DNA of 53,047 nt from Maricaulis sp. (GCA_029251785.1 JAQXCQ010000180.1:1-53047); one strand, 5' to 3'; counted from the stretch's first letter, positions 17,688 to 26,362 are shown. The notes: a model not told the origin generated them from the letters alone. Numbers and translations: made by a program.

Positions 17688-17760
17688 AGTTTCTTATCCT
17701 CATTTGAGCGACAAAACCGCTGGGCAGAGCCCTGCCAAGCTTCGGTCCAACCGTCCGAAC
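17688..17760 (-). promoter_or_regulatory. ROSE-like RNA thermometer in hsp20 5' leader
   Basis: On the minus strand the ribosome site AGGA (17700-17697) faces TCGCT (17711-17707), matching the UYGCU anti-Shine-Dalgarno motif of ROSE elements, in a small hairpin with loop CAAATG. Upstream are two more stems: GCT-GGCAG paired with CTGCC-AGC (17719-17740, one mismatch) and TTCGG with CCGAA (17741-17759). Several leader hairpins plus a UYGCU/AGGA hairpin is the ROSE layout known for alphaproteobacterial hsp20 genes. Confidence 0.7.
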
Positions 17761-17924
17761 GCATTAACGTCCGTCCGTTTGCCAGATCCCGTTTCGGCAA
17801 TCTGTAATGATGACATGGGAAGCGAGTGACTCGGACGCAAGGCGTCAGGCCAAATACCGCGTCTGATGGATTGCGTGGAGCGTCCAGCTTGTCTACAAAA
17901 CAGAACGTTCCATGGGAGAATTTT

Positions 17925-18851
17925 ATGCCAATTTCTGTTTTGCGTTTATTGCTCGGTAGCTCACTGTTAACTCTGGCCGCCTGTGGTTCCGCCACTGACG
18001 ACGCCAACAGCACCGCCGAAGCTGCTGCAACCGACACCACAATCGAGACAGATGTCACATCACAGGTGCCTGAAGCCCCTGCGGAACTGGCCCGTACAAC
18101 GTTAGACGACGTCGTTGCTGGGAGCTGGCGCGGGGAAAACGCTCAGCGCGATGAATTCAGACATCCAGCGCAAACCCTAGAATTCATGAATATTCCAGCC
18201 GACGGAACAGTCATTGAAATTTGGCCTGGTGGCGGTTGGTACACCGAAGTTCTGGCACCGTGGCTCGACGCGAATGACGGCCAATACATCGCCGCCCATT
18301 TCCCGGCAGAAACCGGGAGTGATGGTCGCCAACGCTCTCGAGGTCGCTTCGAAGACAAAGTCTCAAACACTGAAATTTACGGCGATGTGATGATCGTAGA
18401 TTTCACCGAAAGCAGTGGCCCACTGATCGAACCAGGGACAGCCGATGCGGTCCTCACATTCCGGAACGTCCACAACTGGTTGATGTATGGCTGGTCCGAG
18501 AAAGCTTTTTCAGATTTTTATACCGCTTTGCGCCCCGGTGGCGTTTTGGGTGTGGTCGACCATCGCCTGCCATCCACACGCGAACAGGATCCCACAGCGC
18601 CTGACGGCTACGTACAACAGGACTATGTCATTGCCTTGGCTCAGGAGGCCGGTTTTGAATTGGTCGATACATCTGAGGTCAATGCCAATCCTGCAGATAC
18701 CGCCGATCATCCCTTCGGCGTTTGGACTCTGCCTCCGGTGCGCCGCGATGCGCCACGTGGCGAAGTTGCAGATCCCGATTTTGACCGGGAGCATTACGAT
18801 GCGATCGGTGAAAGTGATCGTATGACATTGTTATTCCGCAAGCCGGAATAA
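17925..18851 (+). CDS. predicted lipoprotein with SAM-dependent methyltransferase domain (COG4798-like)
   Basis: The 308-residue protein starts with a lipoprotein signal (LLLGSSLLTLAACG, lipobox cysteine at residue 20) and a Thr/Ala/Asp-rich linker. From about residue 75 it carries a methyltransferase-like domain: VIEIWPGGGWYTEVLAPWL (motif I), ADAVLTFRNVHNWL (motif IV) and FYTALRPGGVLGVVDHR. A longer frame opens at 17826, but ATG 17925 has GGGAGA five bases before it and begins the signal sequence. A methyltransferase fold outside the cytoplasm is odd because SAM is not known to be available there. It ends directly against the convergent hisN gene. Confidence 0.8.
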   Translation: MPISVLRLLLGSSLLTLAACGSATDDANSTAEAAATDTTIETDVTSQVPEAPAELARTTLDDVVAGSWRGENAQRDEFRHPAQTLEFMNIPADGTVIEIWPGGGWYTEVLAPWLDANDGQYIAAHFPAETGSDGRQRSRGRFEDKVSNTEIYGDVMIVDFTESSGPLIEPGTADAVLTFRNVHNWLMYGWSEKAFSDFYTALRPGGVLGVVDHRLPSTREQDPTAPDGYVQQDYVIALAQEAGFELVDTSEVNANPADTADHPFGVWTLPPVRRDAPRGEVADPDFDREHYDAIGESDRMTLLFRKPE

Positions 18852-19652
18852 CTATTTACGGGCGGCCGGCTTTAAAAAATCCAGGGCGGCGGCATGTAAC
18901 GGCGTATTCGCCGACGCGATGACTTGCCCGCCGTCCCAAGCCGGACCGCCCGTCCAGTTGGTGATAACGCCTCCTGCTCCCTCGACGACCGGAATTAGGG
19001 CCTGAACATCATAGGGCTGCAAATCAGTCTCCACGACCAGGTCCATTCCGCCCATCGCTAACATGGCGTAGGCATAGGCATCATAGCCGTAACGGCACAA
19101 TTTTGTTGCCTGCCTCAGCGTGTCAAACACCGCCAACTCCGGCGCCGCGAACAGCGCCGGGTCTGTGCTCGACATGATGGCATCACTCAAGCAGACTGAG
19201 CGCCTCGTCTGCAGGACACGCGACCGACCACCCTGCGCCAGGACGCTCCGTCCCGGCGCGCCAATAAACCGTTCCTGCGTAAACGGTTGGTCAATGACCC
19301 CGACAACCGGCCCCGACCCATCAGACAAGGCAATCAGGACCGTCCAACTCGGCAAGCCACAGATAAAAGCACGCGTTCCGTCTATCGGATCCAATACCCA
19401 TTGGCGTTGATTACGGCCGATTTTTTCGCCGAACTCCTCACCAAGAATGCCATCATCGGGACGTTCTCGATCCAGAATTTCGCGCATGGCACGTTCGGAT
19501 GCGCGATCGGCAAGTGTGACAGGATCGAAGCCGACTTGGTATTTATTTTCGACAGCCAGCGCCGTTCGAAAATACGGACGTATAGCTTCGCGCGCGGCAT
19601 CAGCCATCCGGCCGGCCAATTTGATATCGTCTTGGTAATCACATTTGGACAT
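18852..19652 (-). CDS. hisN: inositol monophosphatase family; histidinol-phosphatase-like
   Basis: The 266-residue enzyme shows the metal-binding motifs of the IMPase family: GEEFG (about 90-94), DPIDGTRAF (about 105) and LQPYDVQALIPVVEGAGG near 220. In alphaproteobacteria, members with RAF after DPIDGT and this tail are usually annotated as HisN, the phosphatase of the eighth histidine step, but IMPase or CysQ-like action cannot be excluded by eye. The gene is alone on its strand here. Its stop codon abuts that of the lipoprotein gene without a gap. Confidence 0.82.
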   Translation of the reverse strand: MSKCDYQDDIKLAGRMADAAREAIRPYFRTALAVENKYQVGFDPVTLADRASERAMREILDRERPDDGILGEEFGEKIGRNQRQWVLDPIDGTRAFICGLPSWTVLIALSDGSGPVVGVIDQPFTQERFIGAPGRSVLAQGGRSRVLQTRRSVCLSDAIMSSTDPALFAAPELAVFDTLRQATKLCRYGYDAYAYAMLAMGGMDLVVETDLQPYDVQALIPVVEGAGGVITNWTGGPAWDGGQVIASANTPLHAAALDFLKPAARK

Positions 19653-19763
19653 AGAAAAGCGCCTAGCATGGTGTGCACCACCTTGCCAGACGCAATCCGA
19701 CCCCCCGGTCTATCCCCTGCAGATTGGACTATGAGCGCCCCATAAAGTCTGCTCGAACGGACG

Positions 19764-20150
19764 CTACGCTGCGTCGTTTGCAGGCTCTTCCGGTTGTAGT
19801 GATTTCGCGAGCTCAAGGAGTCTTTTTCGCGGGCGCTCACCGAGGCGATAATAGGCCCGGATCAAGTCGACAGTCTCTTTTTGCGACAGGACGTCCGGCG
19901 CTAACCCGCCTTCATTGGCCGCTTCATCTCGGCTGGAGAGTCCTTCATAGAAGTACTGCACAGGTACATCGAGCGATTCAGCCAGTTCAAAAAGCCGACT
20001 GGCACTCACACGATTAGCACCGCATTCGTATTTTTGAATTTGTTGAAAGCGAATGCCAACCGACTCAGCCAATTGTTGCTGGGTGAGTCCCAAAAGACGC
20101 CGCCGACGACGGAGCCGCTTTCCTACATGAAGGTCAATATCATTTGTCAT
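19764..20150 (-). CDS. XRE-family transcriptional regulator
   Basis: The 128-residue protein has an N-terminal Cro/C1-type helix-turn-helix (about 8-65; RLLGLTQQQLAESVGIRFQQIQKYE..NRVSASRLFELAESLDV) and a short C-terminal region with LIRAYYRL..RPRKRLLELAKSL. This form is very common in alphaproteobacteria, often in several copies per genome; targets are usually unknown. A short arginine-rich stretch (RLRRRRRL) precedes the HTH. It stands alone between hisN and the amidohydrolase gene. Confidence 0.9.
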   Translation of the reverse strand: MTNDIDLHVGKRLRRRRRLLGLTQQQLAESVGIRFQQIQKYECGANRVSASRLFELAESLDVPVQYFYEGLSSRDEAANEGGLAPDVLSQKETVDLIRAYYRLGERPRKRLLELAKSLQPEEPANDAA

Positions 20151-20282
20151 ACTACTCGCCGCCTAATCTTCGCGTATCAAATTGCGTCTCTTATGGACGC
20201 ACACCTGACAGGAGAGCAAAGCGCGTGCCGCGCGAAGATGACCTCAATTCTTCCCCTGAAGTGGGCATGATTATGACGGTGA

Positions 20283-21167
20283 TTAAAAAGAAGCCGCATT
20301 ATTGGAGAACTTATTGATAAACTGATGAATTTTTTGACGAAGCGCTCGAGCTCGTGGGGTCAGCACAACCCTTTTTTCATCTAAATAGAGACCCCGGCTG
20401 ATCTCAATTTGGAGCACATGCACGCCCAAATCGGGACGACCATAATGTTCTGTTGTGTGTCCGCCCGCATAGGGAGTGTTTCGAACCGTTACGAATCCAA
20501 GTCCAGTCATTATGGCCTCAACTTGATCAACAATGCCGGGATCGCACGACGTGCCCTGCCGATCCCCCAAGACGATATCGACTTCTGGCGCACTCTTGTC
20601 CGGCATAGAGTGCATGTCGAGAACGATGGCTGTTCCGTACTTTTCCCGGCAGGACTGAATCACACCGTTCATGGCCGCGTGATAGGGCATATAGTATTTC
20701 GTAATCCTGTCTCGCACTTCAGAAAAACGGAATCGTTTGCGATAGAGCTGTACGCCGTCCACACCTACACGGGGCACCACGCCAAGCCCGGCTGCAGCTC
20801 GCTTTGATGCTGTATCAACGAAGGCGGGCAATCGGTCCGCAAACATGCGAGGATCTAACTCCCACGGCCCGCGATTGACATCAACAAATACTCTCGGAAA
20901 CTTGGCCTCGATCAGATAGGCGCCAAAATCAGGTGCATTCTCAATCAAATAGTCCACATACGCGTCTTCTGATCTCCGTAAAAATGGTTGGGGCATGACC
21001 GTCCGACCTAGCAAATCCTCGGCATAGAAGCGCCCTGAATGGGGTGATGCGACGATCAGGGGACATGCGCGCACCTGCCTTGGCGGCGTCACGCTGACAA
21101 CACCGTCTCGCGACAGCGAGTTTGCCGAATCTAGCGGCACAGGTGATGATGTCTGCTCGGCGATCAT
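20283..21167 (-). CDS. N-formylglutamate amidohydrolase family protein
   Basis: The 294-residue protein matches the FGase (HutG-like) family: ASPHSGRFY near the N terminus, RVFVDVNRGPWELDPRMF, a central VLDMHSMP and GGHTTEHYGRP, together forming the metal and substrate site. Known members hydrolyse N-formylglutamate in histidine breakdown. No other hut genes lie nearby, so the substrate is uncertain. The frame opens at a TTG at 21194; ATG 21167 is chosen, though neither has a good ribosome site. It is divergent from cpdR, with about 115 bases between the starts. Confidence 0.87.
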   Translation of the reverse strand: MIAEQTSSPVPLDSANSLSRDGVVSVTPPRQVRACPLIVASPHSGRFYAEDLLGRTVMPQPFLRRSEDAYVDYLIENAPDFGAYLIEAKFPRVFVDVNRGPWELDPRMFADRLPAFVDTASKRAAAGLGVVPRVGVDGVQLYRKRFRFSEVRDRITKYYMPYHAAMNGVIQSCREKYGTAIVLDMHSMPDKSAPEVDIVLGDRQGTSCDPGIVDQVEAIMTGLGFVTVRNTPYAGGHTTEHYGRPDLGVHVLQIEISRGLYLDEKRVVLTPRARALRQKIHQFINKFSNNAASF

Positions 21168-21283
21168 GCCGAAATTGTGGGCGGCTGCGTTCAAACGGTC
21201 AAGCTGCAGTCGCGTTCAGCGAGCCTTTACCTTGTCGAGTTAGGGTATGGCCAGTTTTGAATTTGTGATGGTGGGATCCGAAA

Positions 21284-21649
21284 ATGGCGAAAATTCTTCT
21301 GGCTGAAGATGATGATTCAATGCGGGACTTCCTGGCAAAGGCGCTCAAGCGGGCTGGCCATGAAGTCACCGTATGTTCAGATGGTGAGGAAGGCATTGAT
21401 GAGATCGGCGAAGAGCCGGCTCGATTTGACCTGCTCTTGACCGATATAGTCATGCCTGGAGTCGATGGCATTGAATTGGCGAGACGCGCCGCTGAAGTTG
21501 ACCCGACACTGAAGATTATGTTCATCACGGGGTTTGCCGCCGTCGCGCTTAATCCGGGGTCCGGCGCGCCGACAAATGCAAAGGTCCTGTCCAAGCCTTT
21601 CCACCTTCGCGAGCTCGTCGATGAAGTCGCCAGGGTCATGGCCGCCTGA
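21284..21649 (+). CDS. cpdR: single-domain response regulator, CpdR-like
   Basis: The 121-residue protein is a receiver domain only, with acidic pocket E8/D9/D10, phospho-acceptor D54, T82 and K104. The N terminus MAKILLAEDDDSMRDFLAKAL and the ending KVLSKPFHLRELVDEV closely resemble Caulobacter CpdR from memory. CpdR, when unphosphorylated, takes the ClpXP protease to the cell pole to degrade CtrA and other substrates; it is controlled by the CckA-ChpT relay. A strong terminator follows the gene. Confidence 0.85.
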   Translation: MAKILLAEDDDSMRDFLAKALKRAGHEVTVCSDGEEGIDEIGEEPARFDLLLTDIVMPGVDGIELARRAAEVDPTLKIMFITGFAAVALNPGSGAPTNAKVLSKPFHLRELVDEVARVMAA

Positions 21650-21677
21650 ACAGCGCCAACAAACATTCACATGATCC

Positions 21678-21707
21678 AAGACCGCTCTTCCAGGGCGGTC
21701 TTTTTTT
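21678..21707 (+). terminator. rho-independent terminator of cpdR
   Basis: AAGACCGC (21678-21685) pairs perfectly with GCGGTCTT (21695-21702), followed by a run of T to 21707. Confidence 0.9.
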
Positions 21708-21809
21708 GTCGTGCGAAGCGCACTCCAGGTTCGGTTCGTCCATCAACGAAAGCCATCTCGATAGGCACATCAGTCATATCCCGAGCGTTTGGACACGGAC
21801 AAAAGAAAA

Positions 21810-21833
21810 GGCCCGCTCCAAAAGGAGCGGGCC
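21810..21833 (-). terminator. rho-independent terminator of the TonB receptor gene
   Basis: GGCCCGCTCC and GGAGCGGGCC form a perfect 10-bp stem with an AAAA loop. On the minus strand the stem is followed by TTTTCTTTTG, downstream of the receptor stop codon at 21862. Confidence 0.9.
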
Positions 21834-21861
21834 CAAATCTCACGTCAAAGAATGTTAGAGA

Positions 21862-24800
21862 CTACCACTCCTTGGTGACGTTGACGAACAGACGACGACC
21901 AATGATGTCGTAACCTGAACCCAGGACTTCATTACCGTTAGCCTGTGTGGCACCGGAAGCGTTCTGGTCAACAACAGCAGGCTCTTCATTGAAGACGTTG
22001 TTGACACCGAAGGTCAGGGCCCAAGTGTCACGATTTACTGTCATCGACAGATCATGCATCCACACGGCATCCCAGCTATCGACAGCATCGCCACCGAGCT
22101 CGGAACCAGCTTCATTGCGATCTCCGTAGTTGACGCCAACTACGTTGAAGATTGAAGCCTGCTCACCGACATAACGTGAGCGCCACAGCATCGACCAGTC
22201 ACCGCTACGAACACGATGGTTGATCGAACCACGCCACTCTGGGTTACCCCAATCGCCGACAAAGTCGGTCAGGTCGGAAACCACTGTGGTCTGATTACGA
22301 ACTTCCAGTGTCTTGGTGAAGTTGGTGCTCATGTCGTAGTTGAAGCCGCCGAACCAGTCGAGGTCCATGTTGAAGCGACCGGTAAAGTCCCAACCATTGG
22401 TATTCTGTGTCGCAACGTTAAACGGTGTCGTGTCAACGAATGCCAGAAGACCAGTCGCAGCGTTCCGCTCGCGACGTGCACAGAACGGATCGTTCGGATA
22501 GTTGGTCGACGAGTAACACTGACCCAGTGCATAGCCCGCGGACGGAGTCGCGATTGAATCTTCAACTTCAATGGCGAAGTAGCTCACCCGCAAGGATGCA
22601 TCAAAAGCATCAATCCAAGGCTGATCGAAAACGAAGCCAATTGAGTAGGCATCGGATGTTTCCGGATCGAGACCAGGGTTACCGGCACGGAACGCTTCGA
22701 TAGAAGAAACGCCGTTCAGACCCAAAGCTGTTGGATCAACGCCATCTGCAAAACAGTTGGCCAGAACCTGTGGATCACGATTGTCTTCGGTGACATCGTA
22801 GACACCACCATTGTTGGCCGCGAGAGGAACCACACACGGATCAGAGTAACCCGATGTGAAACCCGTCTGACCACCCAAGAACAACTCACGCAGGTTAGGT
22901 GCGCGGAAGGATGTACCCATTGTCGCATTGAAGGTCAGTGCGTCGGAAACCATCCAACCCAGCTTGGCTGAGTATGTGCTGTTCTGACCGTAGAATTCAT
23001 GATCAGTCAGACGACCAGCAAGCTCAAGACTGACGTCTTCAGCAAAGCGATGGCCGCTAAACAGTGGGATCGCCAACTCACCATAATATTCAGTCAGCGA
23101 AACTTCACCGATAGAGCGACGGTCGGCGAAATAGCCAGCCGCACGGCCTTGGGATGCGACCGTATCAGTACCGGAGTCGAGTGAATCGCGACGCCATTCC
23201 CAACCAAACACAGCACCAACTTCACCGGCAGGAACCTCAAACAGAGGACCGGTGACAAAACCACCAAAGATCAGCTCATCCACCGTTGTGGTGACTGTGC
23301 GATCGATACGCAGGAAGTCATATTCCTCCTGCGAGCCAAAGCTTGGTGCAGAAACACCATCGCTTGGGTAGAGGTTTTGGTGGAACAAATTAACCGGAAC
23401 ACAATTCGTTGGGTCAAGGAAACCAAACAGAGATACGTTCTGATTGTCGTAACCACAAATAAGCTCACCCGGGTTCAGTGGGTCCGCACGTGTCGTTGCG
23501 ATGGATGTGCGCAGGCGATCTTCATCGACCTGTGGACGAGAGGAATACCCCATGGAACGGGTATAACCACCGAACACTTCATAGGACCAATCCGGAGCAA
23601 AGCTCAGATCGCCCTGGAAGCCGCCCATAAAGCGTGTGTACTGGATTTCGACGTCAATATTGCTGCGCTCGATTGGCGACGCAAAAATGGCAACCACGTC
23701 ATAACCGAATGGGTTGAACGGGTTAGAAGCGCCGATGGTCGGGAAGATCTGACCGTGATAGCCAGATTTTTGAGTTGTCTGCGAGTTATTGTGCAGAAGC
23801 TCAGCAAATATCGTCACGTTTTCCTGACCGAGGAAACGGTCCATGGTGTAATCACCATTGAACATGAACGAATAGGACTGACGATCAGGAATGATGTCAG
23901 TGCGCTGGTCCAGATAACCGGAACGATACTGTTCATCGCCGGAATTGCCCGTCGAGAAACCAACTGGCAGCAGACCTGGCAGGTCTGTTGTGCCAGGAGT
24001 GCTGTATACGTCGCTCCCCCAGGTCAGCGGCGAGTAATTGGTGAAATCGAACGAACCATCGACATACGCGGAATAAACGCGAATACGGTTGATGATTGAA
24101 CCTTCACACTCGGACGCTGTTGTTCCGTCAGGCATGATCTCGATATCGCGTGAGCAATACAAGCCATCTGTTGGATCATAGTTCCAGTCACGATCCTGAA
24201 CCTGCATGCTGTCCTGATGGGTATATTCCATCGAGAACAGGAAGCGGCCATTTTCGGATGAATCACCCATGGCAGCAGACCAGCGATGCGAACCGCCACC
24301 GTCTTGCTCAGGAGATGTGATGAATGTGCCGACGCGGAAACCCTCGAAGGAATCCTGCAGGATCACATTGATAACACCGGCAACAGCGTCAGAACCGTAA
24401 ACCGAAGATGCACCATCGAGCAAAATGTCGACACGCGCGATCGCGTCGGTTGGGATCATGTTCAGGTTTGGCAGTGCAGGTGCACCCTCAACGCCTGATG
24501 GAGCCACACGGCGACCATTGATCAACAGCAGTGTCTGATCCGGGTTCAGACCACGCAGTGTGATCGTGTTGGAACCAGGTCCAGCATCGGTCACGAATGC
24601 ACCGGTAATGGTGTTGTCCAGCTGCACGCCCTGCGCGACAGATGTTGTCTGCAGGATTTCCGCGGCGTCGATCAGACCGGCATCACGGATGTCCTGGCTG
24701 TCGATGACCTGAAGCGGTGCAACGGTGGTGAATGAGTTCCGCGCGATGCGCGAACCTGTAACAACGATGCGGTCATCAGAAGCGGCGACACAATCGCCTG

Positions 24801-24942
24801 CGGCATTGCGCTCTTCACCGACATCACACTCATCGCCGTCTTGCTGCAATGCAAACGCTGGCGATGCCGCCAGGCCTGCTGCTGCAAAACCGGCGAGGAT
24901 GGTTGAACGCAATAGACGTTCACGATCCAAAATATTGCTCAC
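21862..24942 (-). CDS. TonB-dependent outer membrane receptor
   Basis: The 1026-residue protein starts with GTG (no nearby ATG) and a signal peptide (LAGFAAAGLAASPAFA). It then has a short Cys-flanked acidic stretch, DGDECDVGEERNAAGDC, a TonB-box-like DRIVVTGSRI, a plug domain (about 75-190; TITLRGLNPDQTLLLINGRRV, IARVDILLDGASSVYGSDAVAGVINV) and a large beta-barrel with the usual TFNATMGTSFRAPNLRELF and a C-terminal aromatic, VNVTKEW. It takes up a large substrate across the outer membrane with TonB energy. Size and sequence fit the alphaproteobacterial carbohydrate/peptide receptor group. The substrate is unknown, and no transporter or enzyme genes are linked. Confidence 0.92.
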   Translation of the reverse strand: MSNILDRERLLRSTILAGFAAAGLAASPAFALQQDGDECDVGEERNAAGDCVAASDDRIVVTGSRIARNSFTTVAPLQVIDSQDIRDAGLIDAAEILQTTSVAQGVQLDNTITGAFVTDAGPGSNTITLRGLNPDQTLLLINGRRVAPSGVEGAPALPNLNMIPTDAIARVDILLDGASSVYGSDAVAGVINVILQDSFEGFRVGTFITSPEQDGGGSHRWSAAMGDSSENGRFLFSMEYTHQDSMQVQDRDWNYDPTDGLYCSRDIEIMPDGTTASECEGSIINRIRVYSAYVDGSFDFTNYSPLTWGSDVYSTPGTTDLPGLLPVGFSTGNSGDEQYRSGYLDQRTDIIPDRQSYSFMFNGDYTMDRFLGQENVTIFAELLHNNSQTTQKSGYHGQIFPTIGASNPFNPFGYDVVAIFASPIERSNIDVEIQYTRFMGGFQGDLSFAPDWSYEVFGGYTRSMGYSSRPQVDEDRLRTSIATTRADPLNPGELICGYDNQNVSLFGFLDPTNCVPVNLFHQNLYPSDGVSAPSFGSQEEYDFLRIDRTVTTTVDELIFGGFVTGPLFEVPAGEVGAVFGWEWRRDSLDSGTDTVASQGRAAGYFADRRSIGEVSLTEYYGELAIPLFSGHRFAEDVSLELAGRLTDHEFYGQNSTYSAKLGWMVSDALTFNATMGTSFRAPNLRELFLGGQTGFTSGYSDPCVVPLAANNGGVYDVTEDNRDPQVLANCFADGVDPTALGLNGVSSIEAFRAGNPGLDPETSDAYSIGFVFDQPWIDAFDASLRVSYFAIEVEDSIATPSAGYALGQCYSSTNYPNDPFCARRERNAATGLLAFVDTTPFNVATQNTNGWDFTGRFNMDLDWFGGFNYDMSTNFTKTLEVRNQTTVVSDLTDFVGDWGNPEWRGSINHRVRSGDWSMLWRSRYVGEQASIFNVVGVNYGDRNEAGSELGGDAVDSWDAVWMHDLSMTVNRDTWALTFGVNNVFNEEPAVVDQNASGATQANGNEVLGSGYDIIGRRLFVNVTKEW

Positions 24943-25335
24943 GATCTTACCCCTTTAACTTTTAGGTCTTGGCGCGTTCATACGAACCAACGCGCATGGC
25001 CGGGAATCCCCCTAACCTAAAAGCATTATCGCGGTAGATAGCCTCTCTATACAAGCAACAACGCCGTGTTCGCCGCATTTGCGCCGCAAACGTTGCAAAA
25101 AAGTCATAGTCTAATTCGCCCGCTGGTTGATTGAAAATTTCGGGCGACGAACAGCATGATTATGCGATCGATCGCGCATTTTGCGACAAGTCGGCCAAGA
25201 TCAACTGCTCAACAACCACTTCGAACTATATGTTTCGACGCCGTGAAATGGCTTCCGCAATTTCTCTAGGCGTGCTTCTTGGCGACCAATCATCCGACTT
25301 CTCGGTGAGTACTGATATCCAGCAGCCAGCACGCC
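24943..25335. other. intergenic region with inverted repeats upstream of the TonB receptor
   Basis: In the minus-strand leader about 30 bases before the start codon, GCGCGTT (24972-24978) and AACGCGC (24989-24995) form a 7-bp stem. Further up, TCGCCCG (25116-25122) and CGGGCGA (25141-25147) form a second 7-bp inverted repeat with an AT-rich centre. Either could be an operator or leader hairpin. I see no supported gene; the ORF from 25131 runs into the tRNA promoter and lacks a ribosome site. Confidence 0.4.
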
Positions 25336-25364
25336 TTGCACACCCAGACTTTGGAGGTTAAAAC
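25336..25364 (+). promoter_or_regulatory. candidate promoter of tRNA-Val
   Basis: TTGCAC at 25336-25341 and TAAAAC at 25359-25364 are 17 bases apart, about 20 bases before the mature tRNA 5' end. This resembles housekeeping sigma promoters but is judged by eye only. Confidence 0.45.
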
Positions 25365-25384
25365 CCTCGACCTCTGCACAGGAT

Positions 25385-25459
25385 GGGCGCGTAGCTCAGC
25401 GGGAGAGCACCTCGTTGACATCGAGGGGGTCACTGGTTCAATCCCAGTCGTGCCCACCA
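25385..25459 (+). tRNA. tRNA-Val (anticodon GAC)
   Basis: A full cloverleaf is visible: acceptor GGGCGCG pairs with CGTGCCC (one G-T), the D arm is GCTC/GAGC, the anticodon arm CCTCG/CGAGG holds TTGACAT with GAC at 25417-25419, and the T arm is ACTGG-TTCAATC-CCAGT. The 3' CCA is encoded (25457-25459). It reads GUC and GUU valine codons. A sulfotransferase gene starts 22 bases downstream. Confidence 0.97.
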
Positions 25460-25481
25460 TCCTTTATATCCGGAATTGCCA

Positions 25482-26315
25482 ATGCCAACTCGCCTCGCTG
25501 ACTTGTTCGAAACAGCAAGCAGTAGCGACGTTGCGCCGTCATCCAAGCACACCGCACATGATGAAGAATTTCCCGAAACGCCGTACGCGATCTGCCTAAC
25601 GCCCCGCTCCGGCAGCACCTACCTAACTTACCTCCTTAAAGAAACAGGAAAATTTGGCTTTCCGGATGAATGGCTAAACGCATTTAAGATCAAGGACGAG
25701 GTTGCTAGCCTGGGCACCTCGAACATCGCATTATTCCTTCGAAGAATTTTGATCAAACACGCATCAGAAAATGGTGTTAGTGGCCTCGAATTTTCCTACT
25801 CCCAATTATTAGCGGCTCAGAAAATTGGTAATCTCGACAAAACGCTGACCGGGCGCATGAGATACTTCTACCTTCGACGTCGAAATATCGTGCGTCAGGC
25901 GATTTCTCTCTACACAGCCCTTCAGTCTGGATTACTTCACTCGAACGATTCAAACGACGAAAAACGCGCCGCTCACGCCCAGGTTAACTATAACCGCAAG
26001 GCCATTCGCGAAAACATCAACATTTTGCACGATCAGGAAATGGGTTGGGAGACCTATTTCGGCTCTCTCCGGATCGAGCCGGATCGGTTGTATTATGAAG
26101 ATCTGATCGCACGGCCTGACAAAGTCCTGCGTCGCATGTCGAACATTCTCGGCCTGGATGTCACACCGCTTCCATCGCGGAATTCTGCGATCAAACCCAT
26201 TTCTGATCATCGAAACGAGGAATGGGAAGCCCGCTTCCGCGACGAGGAAGCGGACTATCTTAAGACCCACGCCAAGTACCGGCCGTTCACTCATATTCGG
26301 GCTCAGGAAACTTGA
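25482..26315 (+). CDS. Stf0-type sulfotransferase
   Basis: The 277-residue protein has AICLTPRSGSTYLTYLL, the 5'-phosphosulfate loop of Stf0-type enzymes, then GFPDEWLN, YFYLRRRNIVRQAISLY (3'-phosphate binding) and LYYEDLIARPDKVLRRM. These are hallmarks of the Stf0 family, whose mycobacterial founder sulfates trehalose using PAPS. The frame opens at a TTG at 25476; ATG 25482 is preferred. It sits directly behind tRNA-Val and may depend on read-through from it. The acceptor is unknown; with the fusion at 45-1484 this is the second sulfotransferase in the window. Confidence 0.85.
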   Translation: MPTRLADLFETASSSDVAPSSKHTAHDEEFPETPYAICLTPRSGSTYLTYLLKETGKFGFPDEWLNAFKIKDEVASLGTSNIALFLRRILIKHASENGVSGLEFSYSQLLAAQKIGNLDKTLTGRMRYFYLRRRNIVRQAISLYTALQSGLLHSNDSNDEKRAAHAQVNYNRKAIRENINILHDQEMGWETYFGSLRIEPDRLYYEDLIARPDKVLRRMSNILGLDVTPLPSRNSAIKPISDHRNEEWEARFRDEEADYLKTHAKYRPFTHIRAQET

Positions 26316-26362
26316 GCACTTCAAAGCAGGGCCAGCATGTTTGGGCCCCTAGGATTTAATCC

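Noticed and set aside
23377-24099. 240-residue plus-strand ORF inside the TonB receptor gene
   Set aside because: It is antisense to a clear beta-barrel coding region and has no ribosome site or domain.
25131-25361. 76-residue ORF upstream of tRNA-Val
   Set aside because: It has no ribosome site, runs through the likely tRNA promoter and has no recognisable motif.
25385-26362. Integrated element attached to tRNA-Val
   Set aside because: No integrase, no visible direct repeat of the tRNA 3' end and no mobile genes follow; Mrp comes next as a core gene.
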